A stretch of 15,603 nucleotides of DNA from Tannerella sp. (GTDB taxonomy: Bacteria > Bacteroidota > Bacteroidia > Bacteroidales > Tannerellaceae): NCBI GenBank assembly GCA_031272655.1, contig JAISTJ010000007.1, positions 1-15,603 on the forward strand, given 5' to 3'. Position numbers and translations under genes: made by a program. The notes beneath the pieces were generated by a model. The model saw nothing but the letters and a program-made list of their open reading frames with translations, did not search any database and had not been told where the DNA came from. Positions within the stretch are counted from its first letter, which is position 1; each line of letters begins with the position of its first letter. Below, in pieces: positions 1 to 6,372 of the stretch.

Positions 1-1656
1 AACGGCGGGCGCATACAGACGCGCTTCCCGCCCGAACCTAACGGATACCTGCACATCGGACACGCCAAGGCTATTTGCCTCGACTTCGGTGTGGCGCAGC
101 GCTATGGCGGCGTCTGCAACCTCCGCTTCGACGATACCAACCCTACAAAAGAAGACGTTGAGTACGTCGATTCCATACAGGAAGACATCAAATGGCTCGG
201 CTTTCAGTGGGCTAACGTTTACTATGCGTCCGATTACTTCCCGCAGTTGTTCGACTTCGCCGTCAGGCTCATCAAGGCAGGCAAGGCCTACATCGACGAG
301 CAGACGTCCGAGCAAATAGCCCAACAAAAGGGGACGCCCACGCAGGCTGGAACCGACAGCCCCTACCGCAACCGCCCTGCGGAAGAGAGCCTCGACCTGT
401 TCCTGCGCATGAACAAAGGCGAGTTCGACGAGGGCGCTATGACCCTGCGGGCGAAGATTGATATGGCCTCGCCTAACATGCACTTCCGCGACCCTATCAT
501 TTACCGCATCATCAAGCACCCGCACCACCGCACCGGTACTACGTGGAAGGTCTATCCTATGTACGACTTCGCGCACGGGCAGAGCGACTACTTCGAGGGC
601 GTTACGCACTCCCTCTGCACGCTTGAGTTTGAAGTGCATCGCCCTCTCTATGACCGCTTTATAGATATGATGATAGAAGAGTTGTGCCACGAAGCGCCGG
701 ACGATGATTTCAGCAAGAACCTTGTTTACGGAAGCGACTACCGCCCGCGTCAGACCGAGTTCAACCGCCTGAACCTCACCTACACGCTCATGAGCAAGCG
801 CTTACTGCTTAAGTTGGTGAAAGAAGGCAAGGTGAGCGGCTGGGACGACCCCCGCATGCCGACCCTCTGCGGATACCGGCGACGTGGCTATACACCCGCC
901 TCTATTCGCAACTTTATCAATATGATAGGCTACACCAAGTACGACGGCATGATAGACGTGGCGCAGTTGGAACACGCTGTGCGCGAAGACCTTAACGCCA
1001 CCTCGAAGCGCGTAGCCGCCGTCATCAACCCCGTGCGCCTCGTTCTCACCAACTATCCCGAAGGGCAGGTAGAGTTGTTTGATTCTGTCAACAACCCCGA
1101 AGACCCGTCCGCCGGCTCTCACAAGATTGCTTTCACCCGCGAACTGTACATCGAACGCGAAGACTTCGAGGAGGTTGCGCCGCATAAATACTACCGCCTC
1201 ACGCCCGGTCAGGAGGTACGCCTGCGCTGCTCGTACATAGTAAGATGTACCGGCTGCGCCAAAGACGCTTCCGGCAAGGTTACGGAGGTCTATGCCGAGT
1301 ATCTGCCTGATACCAAGAGCGGTATGCCCGACAGCGCGCATAAGGTCAAAGGCACTATCCACTGGGTATCGGTGCAGCATGCCCTCCGCGCGGAGGTGCG
1401 CCTCTACGACCGCCTGCTGACCGTAGAAGACCCTTCTACCGAAGACAAGCCGGTAGAAGAACTCCTCAACCCCGATTCGCTTAAAACGCTGACCGACTGC
1501 TATGTGGAAGAGGAACTGCGCGACGCCAAACCCTACGAACACTACCAGTTCCAGCGCATAGGCTACTTCAACGTTGACCCCGACAGCAAAGACGGCAGGC
1601 TTGTGTTCAACCGGACAGTGTCGCTGAAAGACGCGTATGCTAGAATTAAGAATTGA
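1..1656 (+). CDS. glnS: Glutaminyl-tRNA synthetase, 5' end cut by the window
   Basis: Class Ic aminoacyl-tRNA synthetase that charges tRNA-Gln with glutamine in the cytoplasm. The frame is open from base 1, giving 551 residues. The HIGH signature is at codons 18-21 in the context GYLHIGHAKAI, so only a short N-terminal piece (about 25-40 residues, judged against the roughly 550-580 of the family) lies outside the window. The second ATP-binding motif is LMSKR at codons 263-267, the GlnRS form of KMSKS. The catalytic Rossmann domain is followed by the two beta-barrels of the anticodon-binding region, ending in the typical FNRTVSLKDAYA stretch. The last four residues (RIKN) and the stop codon are encoded by a 7-base tandem repeat that starts at 1642, so the native C-terminus has probably been replaced or extended by repeat DNA. 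GlnRS rather than GluRS is supported by the LMSKR form and the C-terminal domain type. Confidence 0.96.
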   Translation, partial: NGGRIQTRFPPEPNGYLHIGHAKAICLDFGVAQRYGGVCNLRFDDTNPTKEDVEYVDSIQEDIKWLGFQWANVYYASDYFPQLFDFAVRLIKAGKAYIDEQTSEQIAQQKGTPTQAGTDSPYRNRPAEESLDLFLRMNKGEFDEGAMTLRAKIDMASPNMHFRDPIIYRIIKHPHHRTGTTWKVYPMYDFAHGQSDYFEGVTHSLCTLEFEVHRPLYDRFIDMMIEELCHEAPDDDFSKNLVYGSDYRPRQTEFNRLNLTYTLMSKRLLLKLVKEGKVSGWDDPRMPTLCGYRRRGYTPASIRNFINMIGYTKYDGMIDVAQLEHAVREDLNATSKRVAAVINPVRLVLTNYPEGQVELFDSVNNPEDPSAGSHKIAFTRELYIEREDFEEVAPHKYYRLTPGQEVRLRCSYIVRCTGCAKDASGKVTEVYAEYLPDTKSGMPDSAHKVKGTIHWVSVQHALRAEVRLYDRLLTVEDPSTEDKPVEELLNPDSLKTLTDCYVEEELRDAKPYEHYQFQRIGYFNVDPDSKDGRLVFNRTVSLKDAYARIKN

Positions 1657-1683
1657 GAATTGAGAATTGAGAATTAAGAAATC
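1642..1683 (+). repeat. Heptanucleotide tandem repeat over the glnS stop codon
   Basis: Six consecutive 7-base units: AGAATTA, AGAATTG three times, AGAATTA, and a degenerate AGAAATC. The glnS stop TGA (1654-1656) lies inside the array. Because 7 is not a multiple of 3, the array places TAA or TGA in every forward frame within about 21 bases. It has no spacers and no dyad symmetry of note. Confidence 0.9.
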
Positions 1684-1688
1684 ACTTT

Positions 1689-1738
1689 TCATCATTCATC
1701 CACTCATCACTCATCACTAATCACTCATCACTAATCAA
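1689..1738 (+). repeat. Second heptanucleotide repeat, TCATCAC/TAATCAC type
   Basis: Clear 7-base units run from 1704: TCATCAC, TCATCAC, TAATCAC, TCATCAC, TAATCAA. Two looser units (TCATCAT, TCATCCA) and one extra base precede them. The array ends two bases before the ATG of the TPR gene, so it forms the whole immediate leader of that gene. Its sequence is unrelated to the AGAATTG array just upstream, but the period is the same. Confidence 0.85.
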
Positions 1739-1740
1739 AT

Positions 1741-2880
1741 ATGGAGGAAATGAATATTTTGTTGGAAAGGTTTTATTCGACGCAGATGAGCGGCAAGGAC
1801 GCTTACTTTGATGTTGATGAGATTATCGAACTCATAAATTATTTTCTTGAGAACGAGGATCTGTCGCACCTTAACGATGCGATAAACCTTGGCTACAAAC
1901 TCCATCCCGACGATACCGATTTTTCCCTGACAATTTGTCAGTCGCTTATGGCGATGAATGATTTCAAATCGGCGCAAAAGGTGCTCGACGGCATCACCGT
2001 AAAAGACAATGAAGACGTTGATTTGTGCCGTATAGAGTGCCTGCTCGGACTAAACCGCTATAATGAAGCGATGACCTTAGTTGACGAACTCGTCAATGCG
2101 AATGTGCCGTATCTTGAGTATATTTTGGAAGGCGTGGCTTGTATGCTTAACGAAATGGAGGGTATGCAGGATCAGGCGCTTGATTTTATCAAAAAAGCGA
2201 TGGCCCTTAAGCCCGATAACTTCGGGCTTCAAATTGAATACTGTTTCAATCACGAACTGCGCGGCGAGACTAAGAAAGCGCTCGAACTGTGCCAGAAACT
2301 CGTTGATAAAGAGCCATTTTCATCTGATGCGTGGTATATGTTCGGCAGGCTTCACTCGTTGTGCCTCAACATTGACAAAGCCATCGAAGCCTTCGATTTC
2401 GCCATTGCCGCCGAACAGGAAGACCATAAAATGCTCTACGAGATAAAGTGCCTCAAAGCCTACTGCCTGCTTAAAAGCGGCAATTACGAAGAGGCTATCT
2501 CTTGCTATGAAGAATTGATTATGACAGAACAGATTGATATTCTGGACATTAACCCATTCATGGCAAAATGTTACATGAAGATAGAGGATTACGATACGGC
2601 TTTCCAGTTGCTTGAGCCGGTTGTAGGCAATGAAAATCTTCTTGACGAGGTAGCAGTTACGGGCGATATGATTTACTGCGCTATTGAGACCGAGCGGCGG
2701 GAGTACGCTTTGGAACTGTTCTGTGAAGCCCTGAAAAGGTATCCGCACAGCATTCTTGATTACCTCTCGACGCTTAACATGTTCAGGAACGACGAGATGG
2801 GAACCCCGGCACCGATGAATCCTGCATATCCCGAAGAGCTGACACGGATGTTCAGAAGCAGTAATATTTATTGTAATTGA
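1741..2880 (+). CDS. TPR-repeat protein of unknown role
   Basis: A 379-residue acidic soluble protein with no signal peptide and no membrane segment. From about residue 40 to 350 it is made of helical pairs with TPR-like spacing. Recognisable units include those around NDFKSAQKVLDGI, NRYNEAMTLVDEL, GETKKALELCQKLVDKEP, LNIDKAIEAFDFAIA, GNYEEAISCYEELI and EDYDTAFQLLEPVV. Such proteins are usually interaction scaffolds, and no catalytic domain is visible. The N-terminal 40 residues (acidic, with FDVDEIIELINYFLENED) resemble those of tetratricopeptide proteins common in Bacteroidales. The start is uncertain between ATG 1741 and ATG 1750. A GGAGG at 1743-1747 lies only 2 bases before the second ATG, which is too close for a good ribosome binding site, so 1741 is kept. 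The gene follows glnS directly after heptad repeats. Specific function not recognised. Confidence 0.85.
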   Translation: MEEMNILLERFYSTQMSGKDAYFDVDEIIELINYFLENEDLSHLNDAINLGYKLHPDDTDFSLTICQSLMAMNDFKSAQKVLDGITVKDNEDVDLCRIECLLGLNRYNEAMTLVDELVNANVPYLEYILEGVACMLNEMEGMQDQALDFIKKAMALKPDNFGLQIEYCFNHELRGETKKALELCQKLVDKEPFSSDAWYMFGRLHSLCLNIDKAIEAFDFAIAAEQEDHKMLYEIKCLKAYCLLKSGNYEEAISCYEELIMTEQIDILDINPFMAKCYMKIEDYDTAFQLLEPVVGNENLLDEVAVTGDMIYCAIETERREYALELFCEALKRYPHSILDYLSTLNMFRNDEMGTPAPMNPAYPEELTRMFRSSNIYCN

Positions 2881-2883
2881 TTA

Positions 2884-2947
2884 GATTGCTTCGGGCTTCG
2901 CCCTCGCAATGACGGGGTGATTGCAAGTTTCGCCCTCGCAATGACGG
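2884..2947 (+). repeat. Two copies of a short dispersed-type palindromic repeat
   Basis: Copy 1 (2884-2915) and copy 2 (2919-2947) both begin GATTGC and share the 19 bases TTCGCCCTCGCAATGACGG (2897-2915 and 2929-2947). Each can fold with ATTGC pairing to GCAAT. Copy 1 also has an inner GGGC-TTC-GCCC hairpin. The unit resembles the ATTGCTTCG...CTCGCAATGACG intergenic repeats seen in many bacterial genomes. It fills most of the gap between the TPR gene and popT. It has no U-tract, so a terminator role is not supported. Confidence 0.75.
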
Positions 2948-2964
2948 AATAAACAAACAGAAAT

Positions 2965-3870
2965 ATGAAACAGAGAAAACCGACTGATTATGCACTCATT
3001 ACGTTAAAAGGCATTGGAATGGGCGCTGCGGATGTTGTGCCGGGGGTTTCCGGCGGCACAATCGCTTTTATTACAGGTATTTATCAGGAGCTTCTTGATT
3101 CTATCAAGAGCATCAACTTCGAGTCGCTGAAACTGCTGTTCTCGCTGCGACTGCGCGACTTCTGGAAAGCCATTAACGGAAACTTCCTGCTTGCGTTGAT
3201 AGCAGGCATCGGCATCAGCATCTTCTCGCTCGCCCGCCTCATCACCTATCTGCTTGAAAATCACCCTATTTTAGTGTGGGCGTTTTTCTTCGGCTTGGTG
3301 ATGGCTTCAACTTGGATAGTAGTCCATGACGTCAAACGGTGGGACTGGAAAACTGTCCTAAGCTTCATAATCGGCGTAGTATCAGCATTTTACATCACCA
3401 TGGCGACGCCCGCCAAAACGCCCGACGAATGGTGGTTTGTCTTCCTTTGCGGCGCTGTCGCGATATGTGCAATGATTTTGCCGGGTATATCAGGCAGTTT
3501 CATCCTCGTACTGATGGGAAAGTATTTCTACATCATGGATGCCGTCAAATCGCTGAAACTGTCGGTGTTGTTAATATTCGGCGCAGGCATAATCGTCGGT
3601 ATAACAAGCTTTTCGCGTTTCCTGTCATTCGCACTCCGCCGTTTCCATGACATCACGATTGCTGTTTTGGCAGGTTTCATGCTCGGTTCGCTCAACAAGG
3701 TCTGGCCATGGAAAGAGGCCATCGAGACATATACCGATTCCCACGGCGCTGTCAAAGCGCTTACAGAGCGCAATATCCTCCCTGACAGCCTCCTCTGGCA
3801 AGCTGTCCTGTTAGCCGTAGCAGGCTTTTTGACGGTCTGGTTTATCGAAAGATTGTCAGTCAAAAAGTGA
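2965..3870 (+). CDS. popT: DUF368 membrane protein, PopT-type undecaprenyl-phosphate translocase
   Basis: A 301-residue polytopic inner-membrane protein of the DUF368 family. Members of this family (PopT) have been identified as transporters that return undecaprenyl phosphate, the lipid carrier of cell-wall and surface-glycan synthesis, to the cytoplasmic face. The two hallmark related motifs are present: VVPGVSGGTIAFITGIY at residues 24-40 and LPGISGSFILVLMGKY at residues 172-187. They mark the inverted-repeat halves of the fold. Hydrophobic segments are visible around residues 73-97, 101-121, 128-147, 158-170, 197-220 and 226-244, with a last one at about 276-296. Length is normal for the family. 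The start ATG has no clear Shine-Dalgarno sequence, as usual in this phylum. The 3' end overlaps the convergent GNAT gene by 15 bases and no terminator is seen between them. Confidence 0.88.
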   Translation: MKQRKPTDYALITLKGIGMGAADVVPGVSGGTIAFITGIYQELLDSIKSINFESLKLLFSLRLRDFWKAINGNFLLALIAGIGISIFSLARLITYLLENHPILVWAFFFGLVMASTWIVVHDVKRWDWKTVLSFIIGVVSAFYITMATPAKTPDEWWFVFLCGAVAICAMILPGISGSFILVLMGKYFYIMDAVKSLKLSVLLIFGAGIIVGITSFSRFLSFALRRFHDITIAVLAGFMLGSLNKVWPWKEAIETYTDSHGAVKALTERNILPDSLLWQAVLLAVAGFLTVWFIERLSVKK

Positions 3871-4347
3871 TTTCTGATAAGCCATCCTCTCCCTGCCGTC
3901 GGCAAGGTAAATAATGCCGCAATAACGAAATCCGTAACGCTCTAAAGCGCTCTGCATCACCTTGTTATCACGATGCGTATCAACCCTTATGTTGTCCACA
4001 CGATTGAAACACCAGTCGAAACACAAGTCGGCTAACCGCTTCTGTTTGCCGTTGGAAGCAAGGCGGTGAACAACGCCGTAGGGTTTATCGTTGAGCCACA
4101 GACCGTTATAAATGCGGTCATACGTCGGGTCGTCCCCTATCCTGAAATAAAAAGCGCCCACAATGGAATCTCCGGAAAAACAAAGGTAAAAATCTTCATC
4201 TTGTATATTACTGATAATCAACTCTTTGGAAGGATACCCATTGATCCACTGGTGCGGGTTGCCCGTTGATTGCATAAAAAGGCGGGCGGCATCAAAAACG
4301 GGCATGATGTCGTCAATGTCGCGGATAGTCGCTTTCCTGATCTGCAT
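3856..4347 (-). CDS. GNAT-family N-acetyltransferase
   Basis: A 163-residue cytoplasmic protein with the GNAT fold: an N-terminal MQIRKATIRDIDDIM strand-helix, a central beta-hairpin around SIVGAFYFRIGDD, then VVHRLASNGKQKRLADLC, and NIRVDTHRDNKVMQSALERYGF near the C-terminus. The last part is the classic region of the acetyl-CoA pocket and the following helix. The pyrophosphate loop usually reads Q/R-x-x-G-x-G/A. Here the corresponding KQKRLA has arginine where glycine is expected, so acetyl-CoA binding may be altered. Substrate unknown. The ATG at 4347 overlaps the upstream reductase stop as TGATG, which favours translational coupling and argues against the in-frame GTG one codon earlier. 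Its 3' end overlaps popT by 15 bases on the opposite strand. Confidence 0.85.
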   Translation of the reverse strand: MQIRKATIRDIDDIMPVFDAARLFMQSTGNPHQWINGYPSKELIISNIQDEDFYLCFSGDSIVGAFYFRIGDDPTYDRIYNGLWLNDKPYGVVHRLASNGKQKRLADLCFDWCFNRVDNIRVDTHRDNKVMQSALERYGFRYCGIIYLADGRERMAYQKSLFD

Positions 4348-5231
4348 CACTTATTTTTCATAACCCGTTCCACAGCGTCGTTCATCTGCGCTATCGTGGT
4401 CATTCCCAGCGTCATACAGTGGACATTTCCCTCGTGGAGGGCGAAACGGATTGACTGCTCGCGCTCGTCGTCGCTCACATGTTTGCCTTCGCCGAAAATC
4501 TTCATCCCGATAATGCCTTTGCCGTTTTGTTTGGCGGTGGCGAGAATAGCCTTTACTTCCGCAGGCGAGCCGTCCATGATGGTGCCGAATGGATTGATTC
4601 GCGCCATAATGACGTCAACCCACGGATTTACAGACGCTTCGCGCAAGGCGTCAATGTTATGGCACGACACGCCGACTGCCCTCACCTTACCTTCTTTCTT
4701 GGCTTTCTGGAAACCTTCCATGTAATGAGTGCGCTTCTTGCCCCAGTCGCCGCTCATCAAGCAGTGCATCAGCAGGATGTCAATATAATCCGTGTCGAAT
4801 TCCCTGAGATAGCGGTTGATGTTGTCTTCAACCGATTCAAGCCTGTCGGAGCCGTCATCCTGCGTCCACATCTTCGTCAGAAGCGTTAACTTCTTGCGTG
4901 GCAGCGTCTTGATTGCTTCGCCGACATAAGGAATTGAGCCGTAAGAATCGGCTGTGTCGTAGAAGCGGATGCCGCGCTCGTAGGCATGCCGGGCGAGGCG
5001 CACGAAAGTATCCATACCCGCGCGGGTAAAGTCCGATTCCTTGTTGCCGCCATGAGTGCCTGTTCCCATCGCTATCCGCGACACCTTCAGACCGCTCTTG
5101 CCAAGTTTAACCTTGTCAACAAACGCCTCCGAAGAAAACGCCATATTGACCTCCGTCAGCCCTTTTGCAGGCTGTAAAATTGTGATTCCCGCCAGACCTA
5201 TGCCGGCTTTGATAAATCCTCGTCTTTTCAT
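4347..5231 (-). CDS. Aldo/keto reductase with twin-arginine signal peptide
   Basis: A 294-residue NAD(P)H-dependent oxidoreductase of the aldo/keto reductase superfamily (TIM barrel). The catalytic tetrad is visible: Asp92 and Tyr97 in YDTADSYG, Lys120 in LLTKMW and His156 in LLMHCL. The C-terminal cofactor region includes GIIGMKIFGEG. The N-terminus MKRRGFIKAGIGLAGITIL fits a Tat signal (RRxFIK followed by a hydrophobic stretch), so the enzyme is probably folded in the cytoplasm and exported to the periplasm. This agrees with the upstream lactonase-like protein also being exported. No cysteine motif for an iron-sulfur cluster is visible. It begins 15 bases after the SMP-30 gene and its stop overlaps the GNAT start, so the three genes form an operon. 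Substrate unknown; a sugar or sugar-derived carbonyl is a guess from the neighbour. Confidence 0.9.
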   Translation of the reverse strand: MKRRGFIKAGIGLAGITILQPAKGLTEVNMAFSSEAFVDKVKLGKSGLKVSRIAMGTGTHGGNKESDFTRAGMDTFVRLARHAYERGIRFYDTADSYGSIPYVGEAIKTLPRKKLTLLTKMWTQDDGSDRLESVEDNINRYLREFDTDYIDILLMHCLMSGDWGKKRTHYMEGFQKAKKEGKVRAVGVSCHNIDALREASVNPWVDVIMARINPFGTIMDGSPAEVKAILATAKQNGKGIIGMKIFGEGKHVSDDEREQSIRFALHEGNVHCMTLGMTTIAQMNDAVERVMKNK

Positions 5232-5233
5232 CG

Positions 5234-5261
5234 TAATTTTTAAATTTTAATTTTTAATTTC
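5234..5261 (-). repeat. A/T-rich heptad repeat over the SMP-30 stop codon
   Basis: Four 7-base units on the + strand: TAATTTT, TAAATTT, TAATTTT, TAATTTC. Read on the minus strand, the array encodes the last residues (EIKN) and the stop of the lactonase gene and then fills the gap to the reductase ATG. It has the same period and placement as the array at the glnS stop. Confidence 0.7.
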
Positions 5262-6137
5262 AATCGAATATAAGTATTCCGAAGCGGTGATAAACAATGT
5301 GTTACCTGTCTTGCCGCCGAAGCAAACGTTCGCCGTCCAGTTCGCTTTGACGTCAATGTGGGCGATTTTTTCGCCGGAAGGATTGAAAACAGTTACCCCC
5401 CTACCGGTCAGATAAACATTGCCTTTGCGGTCAATCGTCATCCCGTCGGAGCCCATCTCGCAAAACAGTTTTTTATTGTCAAGCGTAGCATCTTTCTGGA
5501 TATCAAATACATAAGTCTTGCCGGCGCCGATGTCCGCCACATAAAGCCGCTTGCCGTCGGGCGTTCCGATAATGCCGTTTGGCTGCTTCAGGTCGGTCGC
5601 AACTTTTATAAGTGTCTTATAATCAGGCGAAAGATAATAGACATGCTGCCCGTCTTGTTGCATTTCAGGATCACGCGTCCAGTAATCGCGTTTGTAGAGC
5701 GGGTCGGTGAAATAAATGCCGCCCGTTTTGGGATTAACCCACAAGTCATTAGGGCCGTTGAGCTTTTTCCCCTCAAAATCAGATACTAAGGTGCGGTGAC
5801 TGCCCTTCATATCCCATTGCCACAGCTCGTTGTCGAGGTCGGAGCACGACAACAGCCGCCCTTTCCTGTCGAAAAAAAGCCCGTTGGCACGGCCGCAGTC
5901 ATCGCTGTAAACCTCAAGCTTGCCTTCTTTGACCGACCATTTGAAGATTTTGTTGTTTGGCTGATCGGTGAAATAGACGTTCCCGTCCCTGTCAGCGGCA
6001 GGCCCTTCGGTAAAAGCAAACCCGTCGGCAAGCAGTTTCACCGCCGCCCCAGAAGCGACGATTTGATTGGCTTCCTGTGCATAGATATTACAACAAACAG
6101 AGAATAAAGCAGTTGCAAAAATAAAAATTTTATCCAT
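5247..6137 (-). CDS. Exported SMP-30/gluconolactonase-like protein
   Basis: A 296-residue protein of the SMP-30/gluconolactonase/LRE-like six-bladed beta-propeller family, whose members often hydrolyse sugar lactones using one bound divalent metal. The blades show repeated DxxGNVYFTD-type strands (DRDGNVYFTD at residues 49-58, then TGGIYFTDP, DGKRLYVAD and DRKGNVYLTG). Likely metal and active-site residues are Glu44 (TEGP), Asn130 (GPNDLW), Asn187 (QPNGI) and Asp231 (SDGM), matching the family pattern. The ATG at 6137 is chosen because it gives a proper signal peptide (MDKIFIFATALFSVCCNIYAQ, split as MDKIFIFATA + LFSVCCNIYAQ; cleavage probably after AQ). An in-frame ATG 13 codons upstream would place charged residues before it and lies beyond the predicted -7 box. 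Periplasmic location is inferred. First gene of the minus-strand operon. Confidence 0.88.
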   Translation of the reverse strand: MDKIFIFATALFSVCCNIYAQEANQIVASGAAVKLLADGFAFTEGPAADRDGNVYFTDQPNNKIFKWSVKEGKLEVYSDDCGRANGLFFDRKGRLLSCSDLDNELWQWDMKGSHRTLVSDFEGKKLNGPNDLWVNPKTGGIYFTDPLYKRDYWTRDPEMQQDGQHVYYLSPDYKTLIKVATDLKQPNGIIGTPDGKRLYVADIGAGKTYVFDIQKDATLDNKKLFCEMGSDGMTIDRKGNVYLTGRGVTVFNPSGEKIAHIDVKANWTANVCFGGKTGNTLFITASEYLYSIEIKN

Positions 6138-6167
6138 AATCAAAAATGCTGTTAAATGTTCTTCCTG

Positions 6168-6209
6168 AAAACGCAAAAGTAAGGATTTTTTTTATGATTG
6201 TTGCGTTTT
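6168..6209. promoter_or_regulatory. Inverted repeat between divergent operons, candidate operator
   Basis: AAAACGCAA at 6168-6176 is the exact reverse complement of TTGCGTTTT at 6201-6209. The arm centres are 33 bases apart, close to three helical turns. One arm overlaps the minus-strand -7 box and the other lies where both -33 regions should be. This is the placement expected of a regulator site controlling both operons. No regulator gene is linked. Confidence 0.3.
6174..6181 (-). promoter_or_regulatory. Candidate -7 box for the lactonase operon
   Basis: Minus-strand TACTTTTG matches the Bacteroidetes -7 consensus TAnnTTTG. Transcription would start near 6170, leaving a leader of about 33 bases before the ATG at 6137. 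No TTTG is present at the expected -33 spacing, so the promoter may be weak or activator-dependent. Confidence 0.5.
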
Positions 6210-6226
6210 TTTCAAAAAAAATAATG

Positions 6227-6234
6227 TATCTTTG
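6227..6234 (+). promoter_or_regulatory. Promoter -7 box of the symporter/sigma operon
   Basis: TATCTTTG followed by CCGCCG matches the Bacteroidetes TAnnTTTG box and its frequent GC-rich continuation. A start near 6238 would give a leader of about 20 bases before the small-protein ATG at 6258. The -33 region has only a run of T residues (GTTT at 6205-6208, spacing 18), so it is imperfect. Confidence 0.6.
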
Positions 6235-6257
6235 CCGCCGAAAAAATATAAAATACT

Positions 6258-6368
6258 ATGTTTGGACTTTCAGACCCCGTGATATGGATTGCATATCTTT
6301 TGATTTTTTTGTGCCTCGCGTTTGCGCTGTGGTACGGTATCTCACGTTGGAATAAAGACGAAGAATAA
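6258..6368 (+). CDS. Small single-helix membrane protein, symporter accessory type
   Basis: A 36-residue ORF beginning MFGLSDPVIWIAYLL. It has one hydrophobic helix at about residues 9-28 and a polar tail ending SRWNKDEE. The pattern (xxGLSDP at the start, one helix, then WNKxxE) matches the family I recall as the symporter small accessory protein, which sits directly upstream of sodium:solute symporters in Bacteroidota and other phyla. It probably binds or stabilises the transporter in the inner membrane; that role is inferred. It follows the -7 box at 6227 with a short leader, and the symporter ATG is only 4 bases after its stop, so the two are almost certainly co-translated. It is easily missed because of its size. 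Confidence 0.85.
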   Translation: MFGLSDPVIWIAYLLIFLCLAFALWYGISRWNKDEE

Positions 6369-6372
6369 GACT

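Noticed and set aside
802..1695. Long open frame on the minus strand opposite glnS (about 297 codons)
   Set aside because: It lies wholly antisense to a well-conserved gene, has no recognisable domain, and starts inside the heptad repeat. High GC at third positions of glnS explains the lack of stops.
1642..1738. CRISPR-like array
   Set aside because: The units are 7 bases with no spacers, and no cas genes are nearby.
3840..3900. Terminator between the convergent popT and GNAT genes
   Set aside because: The genes overlap by 15 bases and no stem followed by a T-run was found on either strand.
6322..6372. Upstream extension of the symporter from ATG 6322
   Set aside because: The added 17 residues are hydrophilic, fall inside the small accessory gene in another frame, and the ATG at 6373 gives a normal first helix.
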